Below, piece after piece: positions 1 to 8,700 of a stretch of DNA of 10,818 bases. Source of the DNA: Dysgonamonadaceae bacterium (GTDB taxonomy: Bacteria; Bacteroidota; Bacteroidia; Bacteroidales; Azobacteroidaceae); the NCBI GenBank assembly GCA_031282925.1, contig JAITCT010000129.1, positions 1-10,818 of the forward strand. Direction: 5' to 3'. The notes under the pieces were generated by a model. It saw only the letters and a program-made list of their open reading frames with translations. It searched no databases and was not told where the DNA came from. Position numbers and translations under genes: made by a program. Each line of letters opens with the position of its first letter. The first letter of the stretch is position 1.

Positions 1-12
1 TGTTTCTTATCG

Positions 13-85
13 TGATCCATCTGGGGCTCGAACCCAGGACCCCATCCTTAAAAGGGATGTGCTCTACCTGCTGAGCTAATGAATC
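13..85 (-). tRNA. tRNA-Lys, anticodon TTT
   Basis: Read on the minus strand, a complete 73-nt cloverleaf can be drawn. The 7-bp acceptor stem pairs GATTCAT with ATGGATC, including one T-G wobble. The D-arm carries AGCTCAGCAGGTAGAGCA. The anticodon stem CATCC/GGATG encloses the loop CTTTTAA with anticodon TTT, and the T-arm carries GGTTCGAGCCCC. The discriminator base is A. The 3' CCA is not encoded (the next bases are CGA), so a CCA-adding enzyme would have to supply it. It decodes AAA/AAG lysine codons. It is transcribed divergently from the carboxypeptidase gene and has its own promoter just upstream. Confidence 0.97.
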
Positions 86-111
86 AGCCTGTTGCTTTTC
101 TAAAAGCGGTG

Positions 112-142
112 CAAAGGTAGGTGATTTTTCCGAATTTGCAAA
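112..142 (-). promoter_or_regulatory. Bacteroidota-type promoter for tRNA-Lys
   Basis: On the minus strand TACCTTTG (112-119) matches the Bacteroidota -7 consensus TAnnTTTG. TTTG at 139-142 matches the -33 element, with a 19-nt spacer. Transcription would start around position 105 and run into the tRNA, whose 5' end is at 85. Spacing and both boxes fit the primary sigma factor of this phylum. Confidence 0.8.
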
Positions 143-158
143 TAAATCTCCAAAAAAC

Positions 159-189
159 TTGTTCTTTTTCACAAAAGACTGTACTTTTG
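159..189 (+). promoter_or_regulatory. Bacteroidota-type promoter for the PBP4-type carboxypeptidase gene
   Basis: TTG (159-161) and TACTTTTG (182-189, fitting TAnnTTTG) are separated by 20 nt, the usual Bacteroidota -33/-7 layout. Transcription would begin near 195-197, leaving about 35 nt of leader before the ATG at 231. The promoter therefore decides the start codon: the longer frame that opens at the TTG at 159 would begin upstream of the transcript and is unlikely. This promoter lies back to back with the tRNA-Lys promoter. Confidence 0.75.
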
Positions 190-230
190 CAAAATATATC
201 GGATTATTTTTAACTAAATTCAACATTATA

Positions 231-1643
231 ATGTCAATTACTAAAAAGAAAATCTTACTGTTAAACGTGATGTTTATCGTTTGTTCCGTAATTATTTATG
301 CACAGAGACCTGCTGCTTTAGATGCATTTCTACGAAAAAAAAATCTTTCCCATGCGGCCGTGAGTTTTAAAGCCGTCGATTTATCAAACGGGAATACAAT
401 TGCTTCTTTCAACGAAAAAATGGCTTTGATTCCGGCTTCAAATATGAAAATCGTAACAACCGCTACGGCTTTGGATACCTTGGGCGCCGGTTTTCGTTAC
501 CAAACCGCACTGACTTATGACGGCGTAATTAAAGATACTGTGCTGGAGGGTAATCTTTATCTCAAAGGGTCGGGCGATCCGACTTTAGGTTCGGAATTTA
601 TGATCGGCGACAAGGAAGGTTTTTTAAGGGACTGTTTGGTTGCCTTGCGGAAAGCCGGTATAAAAAGCATTGAAGGAAACATCATTATCCTGGATCAACT
701 ATTTGGTTATGAAGGCGTTTATTCAACATGGTTACTGGAAGACATAGGCTCTTACTATGCGCCGGGCATCTATGGCGTCAGCATTTTTGACAATACCTAC
801 CGGATTTATCTTCAATCTTATAAACCGGGAACTCGCGTTGAAATTCGTTCGGTTTATCCTCCAATACCGGGCTTGCAATTTACTAACGAGCTTCGGGCTT
901 CAAAAATAGACAGCGACAGGTCCCGCATTTCCGGCCTCTCATCTTCCTTTGAAAAGCGTTTATACGGAACGATTCCCGCTAACCGCCCCAATTTTGTAAT
1001 CAAAGGCTCTATTCCCGATCCGGGACTGTTTTTGGCGGAATATTTGTATAAGTTTTTAACAAACAACAGTATAGAAATTAAAGGAAATGCGACAACTTTT
1101 CGGTATTTTCCAAAATTGCCTGAAAATGACCGGACAATTGCGGTGATTCAATCGCCTCGTCTGGCGGCTATTGTCCGTGAAACGAACGTTAAAAGCAACA
1201 ACCATTATGCGGAACATTTGTACAAAAAACTGCTTACTTTCGATGATTTCAGTTATTCCGATTATTGGGAGAGGCGGGGTTTGGACGGTTCGTCTTTGCT
1301 GATGGCGGACGGTTCCGGGCTATCGCCTACCAACGCCGTGTCGGCGGATTTCTTAACCGCTATCTTGATTTACATGTACGAAAAGGACGGAGCGATGGGC
1401 GCTTTTTATCAATCTTTGCCGATTGCGGGAACAGAAGGTACGGTCATGACTTTCCTGAAAAAAACGCCGCTGCAAGGTAAAGTACGTCTGAAATCGGGAA
1501 CGATCGCCCATGTACAATCTTACTCGGGGTATGTGGAAAAAGGAAACAATCGCTACGCATTTTCCCTGATAGTTAATAATTTCTGTGGAAAACGCCCGGA
1601 TTTGCGAAAAGCAATGGAAAAATTACTGATTGACCTTTTTTGA
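231..1643 (+). CDS. dacB: D-alanyl-D-alanine carboxypeptidase/endopeptidase, PBP4 type (peptidase family S13)
   Basis: A 470-residue secreted penicillin-binding protein of the DacB/PBP4 class, which trims peptidoglycan stem peptides in the periplasm by removing terminal D-Ala or cutting cross-links. All three active-site motifs are visible. The S-x-x-K motif is SNMK at residues 70-73, with Ser70 as the expected nucleophile; SNN is at 322-324 and KSGT at 421-424. The family stretch DGSGLS is at 360-365. The N-terminus (MSITKKKILLL...IIYAQ) is a signal peptide with likely cleavage after Ala24. The ATG at 231 is chosen because it directly precedes the signal peptide and lies about 35 nt downstream of a good promoter. 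The length matches the family. The last 21 bases overlap the 3' end of the convergent gldH. The role is assigned from the family; the endopeptidase/carboxypeptidase balance cannot be read from sequence. Confidence 0.95.
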   Translation: MSITKKKILLLNVMFIVCSVIIYAQRPAALDAFLRKKNLSHAAVSFKAVDLSNGNTIASFNEKMALIPASNMKIVTTATALDTLGAGFRYQTALTYDGVIKDTVLEGNLYLKGSGDPTLGSEFMIGDKEGFLRDCLVALRKAGIKSIEGNIIILDQLFGYEGVYSTWLLEDIGSYYAPGIYGVSIFDNTYRIYLQSYKPGTRVEIRSVYPPIPGLQFTNELRASKIDSDRSRISGLSSSFEKRLYGTIPANRPNFVIKGSIPDPGLFLAEYLYKFLTNNSIEIKGNATTFRYFPKLPENDRTIAVIQSPRLAAIVRETNVKSNNHYAEHLYKKLLTFDDFSYSDYWERRGLDGSSLLMADGSGLSPTNAVSADFLTAILIYMYEKDGAMGAFYQSLPIAGTEGTVMTFLKKTPLQGKVRLKSGTIAHVQSYSGYVEKGNNRYAFSLIVNNFCGKRPDLRKAMEKLLIDLF

Positions 1644-2120
1644 GATTCTAAGCCCTATATCGGAAATGCCTTTCAAAGGATTTTCACGCATTCCTTGACG
1701 GATAGAATATGTATATGTGCCTTTTCGGGGGAAACGCACAGCCGTTTCATAAGGAATCGAAAGGCTGTAAAGGTTGATGCCTGTTCCATACCATTTCCCG
1801 GAAACATCAGCCAAATTCATGCCTACCGTATCGGTACGCACGCTACCTCCGGGCGACTGGAAATCAATAAACAACCAAATATTACGGAAGGAATAGTCAT
1901 TATTGTTGCGTATTTCCAGCGATACGTCGAACAAATCCGCCGTGTTGTCAATATTGATGTGGTAAGCGGCAACGGCCTCCCTGTTCCAACCGTCTTTTTT
2001 GAAAGAGTGATACTCGAAAAAGACTTCGTTTTGCACACAGGAAGCACAGCAGAAAAATAATAAACCTGTTAAGCCTGTCGAAATAACGCTTGCAGCGCTT
2101 GCCGAAATAAAACGTTTCAC
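1623..2120 (-). CDS. gldH: GldH-type gliding motility lipoprotein
   Basis: A 165-residue predicted lipoprotein. The N-terminal hydrophobic segment ends in CCASC, and Cys28 (after Ala-Ser) is the most likely lipidated residue, although Cys24/Cys25 are also close by. The body matches the GldH pattern: an early VFFEYHSF segment, W near residue 45, a central EIRNNNDYSFRNIWLFIDF block, then DTVGMNLAD and GKWYGTGINL. In gliding Flavobacteria GldH is a cell-envelope lipoprotein needed for motility. Homologues also occur in non-gliding Bacteroidales, where the role is unclear, so motility should not be assumed here. The ATG overlaps the ricT stop by 4 bases (ATGA), which indicates translational coupling. 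Its 3' end overlaps the convergent carboxypeptidase gene by 21 bases. No rho-independent terminator is visible at the junction. Confidence 0.87.
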   Translation of the reverse strand: MKRFISASAASVISTGLTGLLFFCCASCVQNEVFFEYHSFKKDGWNREAVAAYHINIDNTADLFDVSLEIRNNNDYSFRNIWLFIDFQSPGGSVRTDTVGMNLADVSGKWYGTGINLYSLSIPYETAVRFPRKGTYTYSIRQGMRENPLKGISDIGLRISKKVNQ

Positions 2121-3247
2121 TTTCTTTCCCTCGTTTTTTTATGATTCTGATTCCCGTTGTCCTGACGATGCTTTCTGGTCTTCCTTTTCATTGCCGAATC
2201 AAACCGGTTCACGTTTTCTTCCAATACATCCTGATATTCTTTGGGGTAAACCTGCTGTTCGTTATCGTTCGACAATGATTTCGGCTTATGTCCTTTTTTA
2301 TTCATGCCAATCACAGCGAAAGCCCTTTCGGCAGTAATGGTTACTGTATTGGCAGCGAAATTTTTGTCGGTCGAGTAAGTTATCTGATTTTTGAAAACGT
2401 CTGTCTTAAAATGGTAATACACATGGTCTGTGGTTTCGAGCTGGATTCCCCGAGCAGGGAAATTGCGCTGGGCTTCCATGTAAGCGTCAACTTCGTAATT
2501 GAGGCAGCATTTCAACTTGGCGCATTGTCCGGCTAATTTCTGCGGATTTAAGGTGATGTCCTGCAAGCGGGCGGCGCTTGTAGATACGGAAACAAATCCG
2601 GTTATCCAGCCCGAACAGCATAATTCCCGTCCGCAAGGACCGATTCCGCCGATACGGGCGGCTTCTTGCCGTGCGCCGATTTGTTTCATTTCAATACGGA
2701 CTCGAAAAGCCTCTGCCAGATTTTTTATCAATTGGCGAAAATCAACCCGTTCATCTGCAATGTAATAAAAGATAGCTTTATTTCCGTCGCCTTGATATTC
2801 CACGTCGCCGATTTTCATTCGTAAACCCAAATCTTCGGCAATTTTCCGTGAACGAATCATTGTTTTATGCTCTTTTGCTTTGGCTTCTTCATACTTTTCA
2901 ATGTCTGTGGGTTTGGCTTTCCGGTAAATGCGGCGAATTTCCGCATCCGGCCGCAGCCGCGCTTTCGCCATTTGGAGCAAAACCAGTTTTCCGGTCATCG
3001 TAACCATGCCGATGTCGTGCCCGGGACTGGTTTCTACCGCGACAACATCGCCTTTTTCCAGAGGTATTTTACTGCTATTCAAATAATAACCTTTTCTTGT
3101 ATTTTTGAACTGAACTTCCACGTAATCGGTAACTTGTTCCGATTCCGCAATGTCGGATAAATAATCGTAATTGTTCAGTTTGTTGGCGCACCTGCAACAC
3201 CCTTTCGCTTTGAGGCAACATTCGCCGTTATATAACCGGTGTTCCAT
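2117..3247 (-). CDS. ricT: RicT/YaaT-like PSP1-domain protein
   Basis: A 376-residue cytoplasmic protein of the PSP1/YaaT family. In Bacillus, RicT forms an iron-sulfur complex with RicA and RicF that modulates RNase Y; whether the same holds in Bacteroidota is inference. After a Cys-rich N-terminus (Cys10, 11, 17, 18, 20) comes the family block VEVQFKNTRKGYY (about 43-55) and GDVVAVETSPGHDIG (66-80). The PSP1 core follows at about 105-190, then the conserved cysteine motifs GPCGRELCCSGW (203-214) and QCAKLKCCLNYE (241-252). The last 30 or so residues are basic and low in complexity (KRKTRKHRQ...), a plausible RNA-binding or disordered tail. gldH follows with a 4-base overlap. A TAAATTTG box lies about 40 bases upstream of the start. 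Family assignment is firm; the molecular role is less so. Confidence 0.9.
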   Translation of the reverse strand: MEHRLYNGECCLKAKGCCRCANKLNNYDYLSDIAESEQVTDYVEVQFKNTRKGYYLNSSKIPLEKGDVVAVETSPGHDIGMVTMTGKLVLLQMAKARLRPDAEIRRIYRKAKPTDIEKYEEAKAKEHKTMIRSRKIAEDLGLRMKIGDVEYQGDGNKAIFYYIADERVDFRQLIKNLAEAFRVRIEMKQIGARQEAARIGGIGPCGRELCCSGWITGFVSVSTSAARLQDITLNPQKLAGQCAKLKCCLNYEVDAYMEAQRNFPARGIQLETTDHVYYHFKTDVFKNQITYSTDKNFAANTVTITAERAFAVIGMNKKGHKPKSLSNDNEQQVYPKEYQDVLEENVNRFDSAMKRKTRKHRQDNGNQNHKKTRERK

Positions 3248-3284
3248 ATTTTAATTTTCGTATATCAAGTAAATAATAAGGTTA

Positions 3285-3292
3285 CAAATTTA
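3285..3292 (-). promoter_or_regulatory. Candidate -7 box for ricT-gldH
   Basis: On the minus strand TAAATTTG fits TAnnTTTG, 38 bases upstream of the ricT ATG. No clear -33 TTTG is visible at the right distance, so this is weaker than the other promoters listed. The 149-base gap between the GT9 gene and ricT is the only gap in this part of the cluster large enough for an internal promoter. Nothing else was recognised in that gap. Confidence 0.5.
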
Positions 3293-3396
3293 CATGAAAA
3301 ATTTCATATAATACGCAGACAGGTAAAAATTATCCCGAATTGCTTCAGGTTATCGCCTTTGCTCCTGAGGGCGGCAATGTCCATGCAAAGTATCGT

Positions 3397-4416
3397 TTAC
3401 AGGCGTTTATCCGCCAGCTCGTTTACTTTATCCGCAATCACCCGCGGACTGATTCCCGCCAGGCAAGCATAATCTCCTCTCCAACAAGATTTATTGCCGA
3501 AAACGGAGCAGGGCCGGCACGGCAAATCTATTTGCGCCGCATTGCCGGGTTTTTGATTGTAACCGTAAAATCCGGCATAGGGATGGGTAGCGCCCCAGAC
3601 GGAAACAACCGGCGTATTGACCAGGGACGCCAGGTGCATATTGGCGGAATCCATGCTCAGCATTACATCCAGGCGATTTATCAGCGAAAGTTCGTCGGGG
3701 AAAGGCATCAGGCCGGCAACAGATTCTACATGTTTGTATTTCGTTGTCCATTCTTCCAGCAAAGCACATTCCGCCTTTTCCCCGAACAGGAAAATCTTTG
3801 TTGCCGGCCGGTTATTCAGGATACGCACAACTTCTTCCATTTGCTCCAAAGGATAAATTTTACCGAGATGTTTGGCAAAAGGAGCAATGCCTATCCAGAT
3901 ACTGTTTTTTTTATTTTCCTTTGGATAAAACCCATTGAAATTCAGCCGGGTATCATAACCTAATTTTTTAAAAACTTCCTGATAACGGTGAAATGAGGTT
4001 TGCAGGGGCGCAAGTTTTTTATTTTGCCTGCGGACAAGTTTTTTTTTTGCTTCCCTGTTTTTATTGATCACGGCAACTTTTGCACCTTTCAGCCTGAAAA
4101 AGCAATCAACGGCAAACGACCGGATAACGGCATGCAAGTCGGCTATTTTTATATTTTTAATTCCCAGTGTATTAACCGCATGGTTGAGTTCCCGAATCGT
4201 CCGGATTAATCCCCAAAAACCTTTGTGTTTTCCTTTTGTCAGGACAGGAAAAATATCCAAATTATCCGGTTTATTGAAAAACAAAGGCTGTAGAGGTTTT
4301 TTCGTAACCAAAAGAAATTTATCATCCGGATTTTTTGAGGCAACCGAATAGAGCGTGGGAATCAGAATTGCGACGTCTCCCAAAGACGACAGGCGGATGA
4401 CAAGCGTAATCGCCAT
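3397..4416 (-). CDS. Family 9 glycosyltransferase, ADP-heptose:LPS heptosyltransferase-like
   Basis: A 339-residue GT-B glycosyltransferase of family GT9, the family of the LPS heptosyltransferases WaaC/WaaF. Visible marks are the N-terminal RLSSLGDV (8-15), whose Asp14 aligns with the catalytic Asp of WaaC, and the acceptor/nucleotide region around IAPFAKHLGKIYP (177-189). The family C-terminal block MDSANMHLASLVNTPVVSVW follows at 255-274, then GATHP. The tail contains CxxC-x7-C-x6-C (Cys300, 303, 311, 318), which may bind a metal. It has no signal peptide and probably works at the cytoplasmic face of the inner membrane, adding a sugar to a lipid A-core or other glycolipid. The donor sugar is not certain, because GT9 members in Bacteroidota are poorly characterised. 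It starts 1 base after the DUF4254 stop, so the two are almost certainly co-translated. Confidence 0.9.
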   Translation of the reverse strand: MAITLVIRLSSLGDVAILIPTLYSVASKNPDDKFLLVTKKPLQPLFFNKPDNLDIFPVLTKGKHKGFWGLIRTIRELNHAVNTLGIKNIKIADLHAVIRSFAVDCFFRLKGAKVAVINKNREAKKKLVRRQNKKLAPLQTSFHRYQEVFKKLGYDTRLNFNGFYPKENKKNSIWIGIAPFAKHLGKIYPLEQMEEVVRILNNRPATKIFLFGEKAECALLEEWTTKYKHVESVAGLMPFPDELSLINRLDVMLSMDSANMHLASLVNTPVVSVWGATHPYAGFYGYNQKPGNAAQIDLPCRPCSVFGNKSCWRGDYACLAGISPRVIADKVNELADKRL

Positions 4417-4417
4417 A

Positions 4418-5023
4418 TTATTTTTTTCCGTACAGCACCGGGTTCAAATCCGGATCGTTGTACATTTTCATTTGTTTATAGACTTTCATGTATTTTTTGC
4501 CCGATTCGATATCTTCCAGAAGCCGGTCAATTGCCGAAGATAAGTCTTGCCGCTGTTCCAAAAGGATGTTTAACTTATTCCGGCATACCTCGTTATGATT
4601 TCCCTCAGCATCATGCCGCTCCACTTCTTTCCGCATGTGATAAATTTTCAATGCCAAAATGGACAAGCGGTCAACAGCCCATGCGGGACTTTCCGTGTTA
4701 AGGGTCGCTTCTTCCGAAGGACGGATATTCCGGTATTTTTCCAGGAAGTAGCTGTCTATCATTTCTACCAGATCGGTACGCTCTTGATTCGACCTGTCAA
4801 TTCTCCGTTTGATTTCCAGCGCTTTAACAGGGTCTATTTCCGTATCCCGAATAATATCTTCCAAATGCCATTGCACCGTATCGACCCAGTTTTTCAAATA
4901 AAGGTAATACTCAACGGATTTTTCCGGATACGGATTTTGAACAGTTGCGTCCACATCATCTCTTTTGTGATAATCCATAATAGATTTTTCAAAGACAGGG
5001 GAAGCTAATGCCGTGAATTGCAT
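4418..5023 (-). CDS. DUF4254 domain protein
   Basis: A 201-residue, mostly alpha-helical and charged protein without signal peptide or membrane segment. It matches the DUF4254 pattern in Bacteroidota: an N-terminal DYHKRDDVD, then LYLKNWVDTVQWHLEDIIRD (about 42-61), the helical stretch KRRIDRSNQERTDLVEMID, and a C-terminal part rich in charged heptads that may form a helical bundle or coiled coil. No enzymatic motif is visible and no function is assigned to the family. It sits 1 base upstream of the GT9 glycosyltransferase, so it is probably a partner or regulator of that enzyme; that is inference from position. No good TAnnTTTG box was seen upstream. It may be read from the promoter at 9100 through the two preceding genes, or from an unrecognised start in the repeat-bearing gap. 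Confidence 0.85.
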   Translation of the reverse strand: MQFTALASPVFEKSIMDYHKRDDVDATVQNPYPEKSVEYYLYLKNWVDTVQWHLEDIIRDTEIDPVKALEIKRRIDRSNQERTDLVEMIDSYFLEKYRNIRPSEEATLNTESPAWAVDRLSILALKIYHMRKEVERHDAEGNHNEVCRNKLNILLEQRQDLSSAIDRLLEDIESGKKYMKVYKQMKMYNDPDLNPVLYGKK

Positions 5024-5044
5024 ATCTGTATTTTTTTTATTGAG

Positions 5045-5092
5045 TTAACGAGTAAACAAGTTGACGAGTTGACGAGTAAACAAGTAAACGGG
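5045..5092 (+). repeat. Tandem 8-bp repeat, six units
   Basis: Six contiguous 8-bp units in perfect phase: TTAACGAG, TAAACAAG, TTGACGAG, TTGACGAG, TAAACAAG, TAAACGGG, with consensus T(T/A)(A/G)AC(A/G)(A/G)G. The array is preceded by TTATTGAG (5037-5044). It fills the centre of the 105-base gap between the deacetylase and the DUF4254 gene. A reduced version (TTATTGAG, 5 bases, TAAACGGG) occurs at 9159-9179, so this is probably a dispersed intergenic repeat family of the genome. The rest of the gap is AT-rich with no recognised terminator. Confidence 0.85.
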
Positions 5093-5128
5093 ATATAAAG
5101 AATCTTTTTTGTTAATTCGTGATAAATA

Positions 5129-5743
5129 TTATTCCTCAATCAACCGAAAACCATACCCCTGCTCCATCAACCATTCTATTGACCTCGGCAACGATTCTTT
5201 CATCCGGTCGCCCGATTTCAAAGAATCGTGGAAGACTATAATCGAACCGTTGCGGGTGTATTTTTTCACGGCTTCAAATACTTGGCCGGCAGTCATCAAC
5301 CGGCTGTAATCACGCGGCACAACGTCCCACATGATTATTTTATATTTTTTTCTCAGGGCGTAAAATTGCGGTAAACGCATGTGTCCGTGCGGGGGGCGAA
5401 ACAGTTTGCTGCCTATCAGCTTCGCAGCGTCTTCCACATCCCGGATATAGGTTTCTGTCGTTACTTTCCATCCCTGCAAATGGTGAAAAGTATGATTTCC
5501 AACGGTATGTCCGCGCTCCAGTACCATCCGGTAAATTTCGGGATATTTACGGACATTGTCGCCTACGCAGAAAAAAACGGCTTTTATTCCATATTTATCC
5601 AGCAAATCCAACACCCAGGGGGTTATTTCCGGAATGGGTCCGTCATCGAACGTAAGATACACAACTTTTTCATCTGTGTTGAATCTCCATTGTGAACCGC
5701 GGTACAGGCCGCGATACGGTACAGGTGGTCTTTCTATCAGCAT
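5129..5743 (-). CDS. NodB-domain polysaccharide deacetylase (CE4)
   Basis: A 204-residue carbohydrate esterase family 4 protein, the fold that removes N- or O-acetyl groups from polysaccharides in a metal-dependent reaction. All five NodB motifs are present: TFDDGP (31-36, catalytic base Asp33 and metal ligand Asp34), HTFHH (84-88, metal-binding histidines), RPPHG (116-120), WDVVPRD (139-145) and IIVFHDS (168-174, His172). The protein is essentially the bare catalytic domain. There is no signal peptide or membrane anchor, so it either acts in the cytoplasm on a lipid-linked or nucleotide-linked sugar, or depends on another export route. It follows the DUF2723 gene by 3 bases, which suggests that it modifies the glycan handled by that membrane protein. 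The substrate is unknown. Confidence 0.93.
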   Translation of the reverse strand: MLIERPPVPYRGLYRGSQWRFNTDEKVVYLTFDDGPIPEITPWVLDLLDKYGIKAVFFCVGDNVRKYPEIYRMVLERGHTVGNHTFHHLQGWKVTTETYIRDVEDAAKLIGSKLFRPPHGHMRLPQFYALRKKYKIIMWDVVPRDYSRLMTAGQVFEAVKKYTRNGSIIVFHDSLKSGDRMKESLPRSIEWLMEQGYGFRLIEE

Positions 5744-5746
5744 AAT

Positions 5747-8700
5747 TTATTGGTTTGTTCCGCCTTTGTTCATCCTGTTTGAAGTGTTTTCAAACCGTTC
5801 ACCGAAGCGATTGTAATCATCAATCATCGTTTTATATTTTTCCGGATCAACCGACCGGTAGAACTGTAAAAACTGCCCCATAGCATATAAATCACTCCTG
5901 ATGTCCCTGTACATGGTCATATAATCGCGATCATTGAGCCTTGAGTACCATTCCAACTCTCCGGTAACGGATTCCGACAGGGTGTCATTAATCTGCCGCG
6001 CCTTGACGGTATCCCCTGCCGACAGGTAGGTTGACGCAATTTCATTCATTGAATAGAAATCGTAAGGCACATTGTAATCGGGGATTGATTTCACGGCATA
6101 ATCCATCGCTTCTATGGCTTCATCCTTCTTGCCTTCGGCAATCAGCCGCGATCCGAGCGTTCCGAACATTGACCGGAACAGTCTTGCCATACGCATGGAA
6201 TTGGAATCAATATACAGTCCCGGTTTTTCCAGGTTTCCCCAACGATATTTGTACATCAGGTTTTCATAGAAAATATCCGTATCCAGATTTCTTCCGCCCA
6301 CAGTAACATCATAAGGCACAATCCTGTAGGCAACGCCGTCCTGACGGAAATAATTTTCCATCCGTATGTATTGATCCGACCCTACGGTGGTGGCAAAATA
6401 AAACGGCCTCGACCAGTCTTTATTGTTCCTCAGCATATCCAGAATCATCATTTCCTGTTTAGCTAAAGCCTGTTTTTGCGGAGTAACCACTTCCCGGTTG
6501 GCATTGTATCTGGGGCCGAGATAGATATATACCCTGTCCGTCAGCCAGCCGGCCTGTTCCGGCTTCACCGCGCCCGACCGGACAACGGCAGCCGTATCGA
6601 CGGGAATATAAAGCACATTGGAACGGATGTTATCCATAGGCGGATAGTTGCCGACTTTTTTTACCCTGTTGTCGTCGGATTTGACCCTGGCCAAAGCATA
6701 AGCCACATCCTGCGGCTTATCAACCGGATTAAGAATATAGGCAACGTCATGTTTTCCCTGCAAATACTCGGCGCGTTTCCACGAGATGGGAAGCGGCTCC
6801 GATTCGTATGCCTGGCGTTTCATTTGATCAATATACCAGTCGGTTTGCAGGTAACTCAGGTTGCAAACGCGAACATCCGTGCGGTATCCTTCAACTTCCT
6901 GCGCATACCAAAGGGGGAAAGTATCGTTGTCGCCCATCGTAAAAATAACCGCATTGGGTTCGCACGTGCTCAGGTAGTTGAACCCGAAATCACGCGCCAG
7001 ATACCTTTTGGAGCGGTCGTGATCGTCCCAGGTCTGCGAAACCATTTGGACGGGAACCAGCAGGCACAGCAGCGAGGCGGCAATCGCCGACAGCAATCCG
7101 GGAAGTTTAAGGTATTTACGCAAAACTTTTTCAATCAAACCCACGCCCAGCCCTATCCAGATACAAAAGGCGTAGAATGAAGCGGCATAAGCGTAATCCC
7201 GCTCGCGAGGCTGATTGGGCGGCTGATTCAGATAAATCACAACGGCCAGCCCAGTCATAAAAAACAGGAGAAAGATGACCCAAAAATCCCGCGTTCCTTT
7301 TTTCCCCGAATATATCTGGAAGAAAATGCCCAAAATGCCCAAAAGAAGCGGCAACATGTAAAATTTGTTATGTCCCTTGTTTTTCGCGATAAAATCCGGT
7401 AAATGATCCTGCGGTCCAAGCCGCCATTCATCAAAGAACCGGATACCGGTCATCCAGTTGCCGTTGGCAACTTCGCCATAGCCCTGAATTTCGTTTTGCC
7501 GGCCTGCAAAATTCCACAGGAAATAGCGCCAGTACATGAAATTAACCTGATAGGAAAAGAAAAACCTGATATTTTCCATGAAAGTCGGCACAACCATAAC
7601 ACTGTAAGGACTGTCGTCCGTTTCTTTATACCTGACGCGTTTCCCCTTGAAGTTTGTCCATTGCTTATAGGTGTCCGCATGTTCCCTGCTGTACATGCGC
7701 GGGAAAATCGTACACAATTCTTCCGGATACACAAACGATTCTTTTCTTCCCGATATAAAATACCGGTCTTTTTCCGCAGGATCGTTTTTGGCAATTTGCG
7801 TCCACACAGGCCCCTTGTCTTTGGTTGCCGGCGACAGTATATTTCCTTTCCTCACCCTCTTTACCTCGGCAACAAAAGTCTGTCCGTAAAGCAAAGGCGT
7901 TTCGCCGTACTGTTCCCGCGACAGATAATCCCGCAGGGTAAAAATGTCTTCGGGCGAATTTTGATCCATCGGCGTATTGGCCGATGAGCGAATCATGATA
8001 AGCGCGTAGGACGAATAGCCGATGGTGATGACCAATAAACCTGTCAAAATGCTGTTGATGGCCGCCGGATTCAATTTTTTGGCACGGAAAACGAATATGC
8101 TTGCAACGGCCAGGATAATTATTCCCGGCCACGGATTGTTACCGATAAACGGAATCCCCAACAGGGCGATTGAAAGTAAAAAACCGGTTTTTGCCCTCTC
8201 CGGACTGTATTTTTCCCGCATGGTTTCCCAGATACCCCAGGCAAGCACGGCAAAAACCGTGAAGATATAAACCCCCACGCCCGTATTGTACGGCAAGCCG
8301 AAACCATTGACAAACAGCAACTCAAACCATCCGGCAACCTTCACCAGCCCCTGAATGATACCGTAAAGCATAATGCCCACAATAACAAAGGAAATCAGTA
8401 AGGCAACCAGCGAGCCTTTCAAAGTCGGAGCGGGATATTTTTTATAATAATAAACAAGGACAATGGCGGGAATACAAAGCAGGTTCAGCAGGTGGACGGC
8501 AATTGAAATGCCCATCAGGTAAGCGATTAAAATCAGCCATCGGTCGGAATGAGGCTCGCCGGCCACGTCTTCCCATTTCAAAATCATCCAGAAAACCAGC
8601 CCCGTCATCAATGAAGAAAAAGCGTACACTTCTCCTTCAACCGCCGAAAACCAGAACGTATCCGACCACGTGTAAGCCAAAGCGCCTGCCGCGCCGCAAC

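Noticed and set aside
159..230. Longer start of the carboxypeptidase gene at the TTG codon 159
   Set aside because: This stretch contains the -33 and -7 promoter elements, and the added 24 residues would put a non-signal extension before a clear signal peptide. The ATG at 231 is preferred.
6476..7180. Plus-strand open frame of 234 codons inside the DUF2723 gene
   Set aside because: It lies wholly antisense to a well-supported 1106-residue membrane protein and resembles no family. The other long antisense frames within the minus-strand genes (for example 3340-3963 and 7403-7987) were dropped for the same reason.
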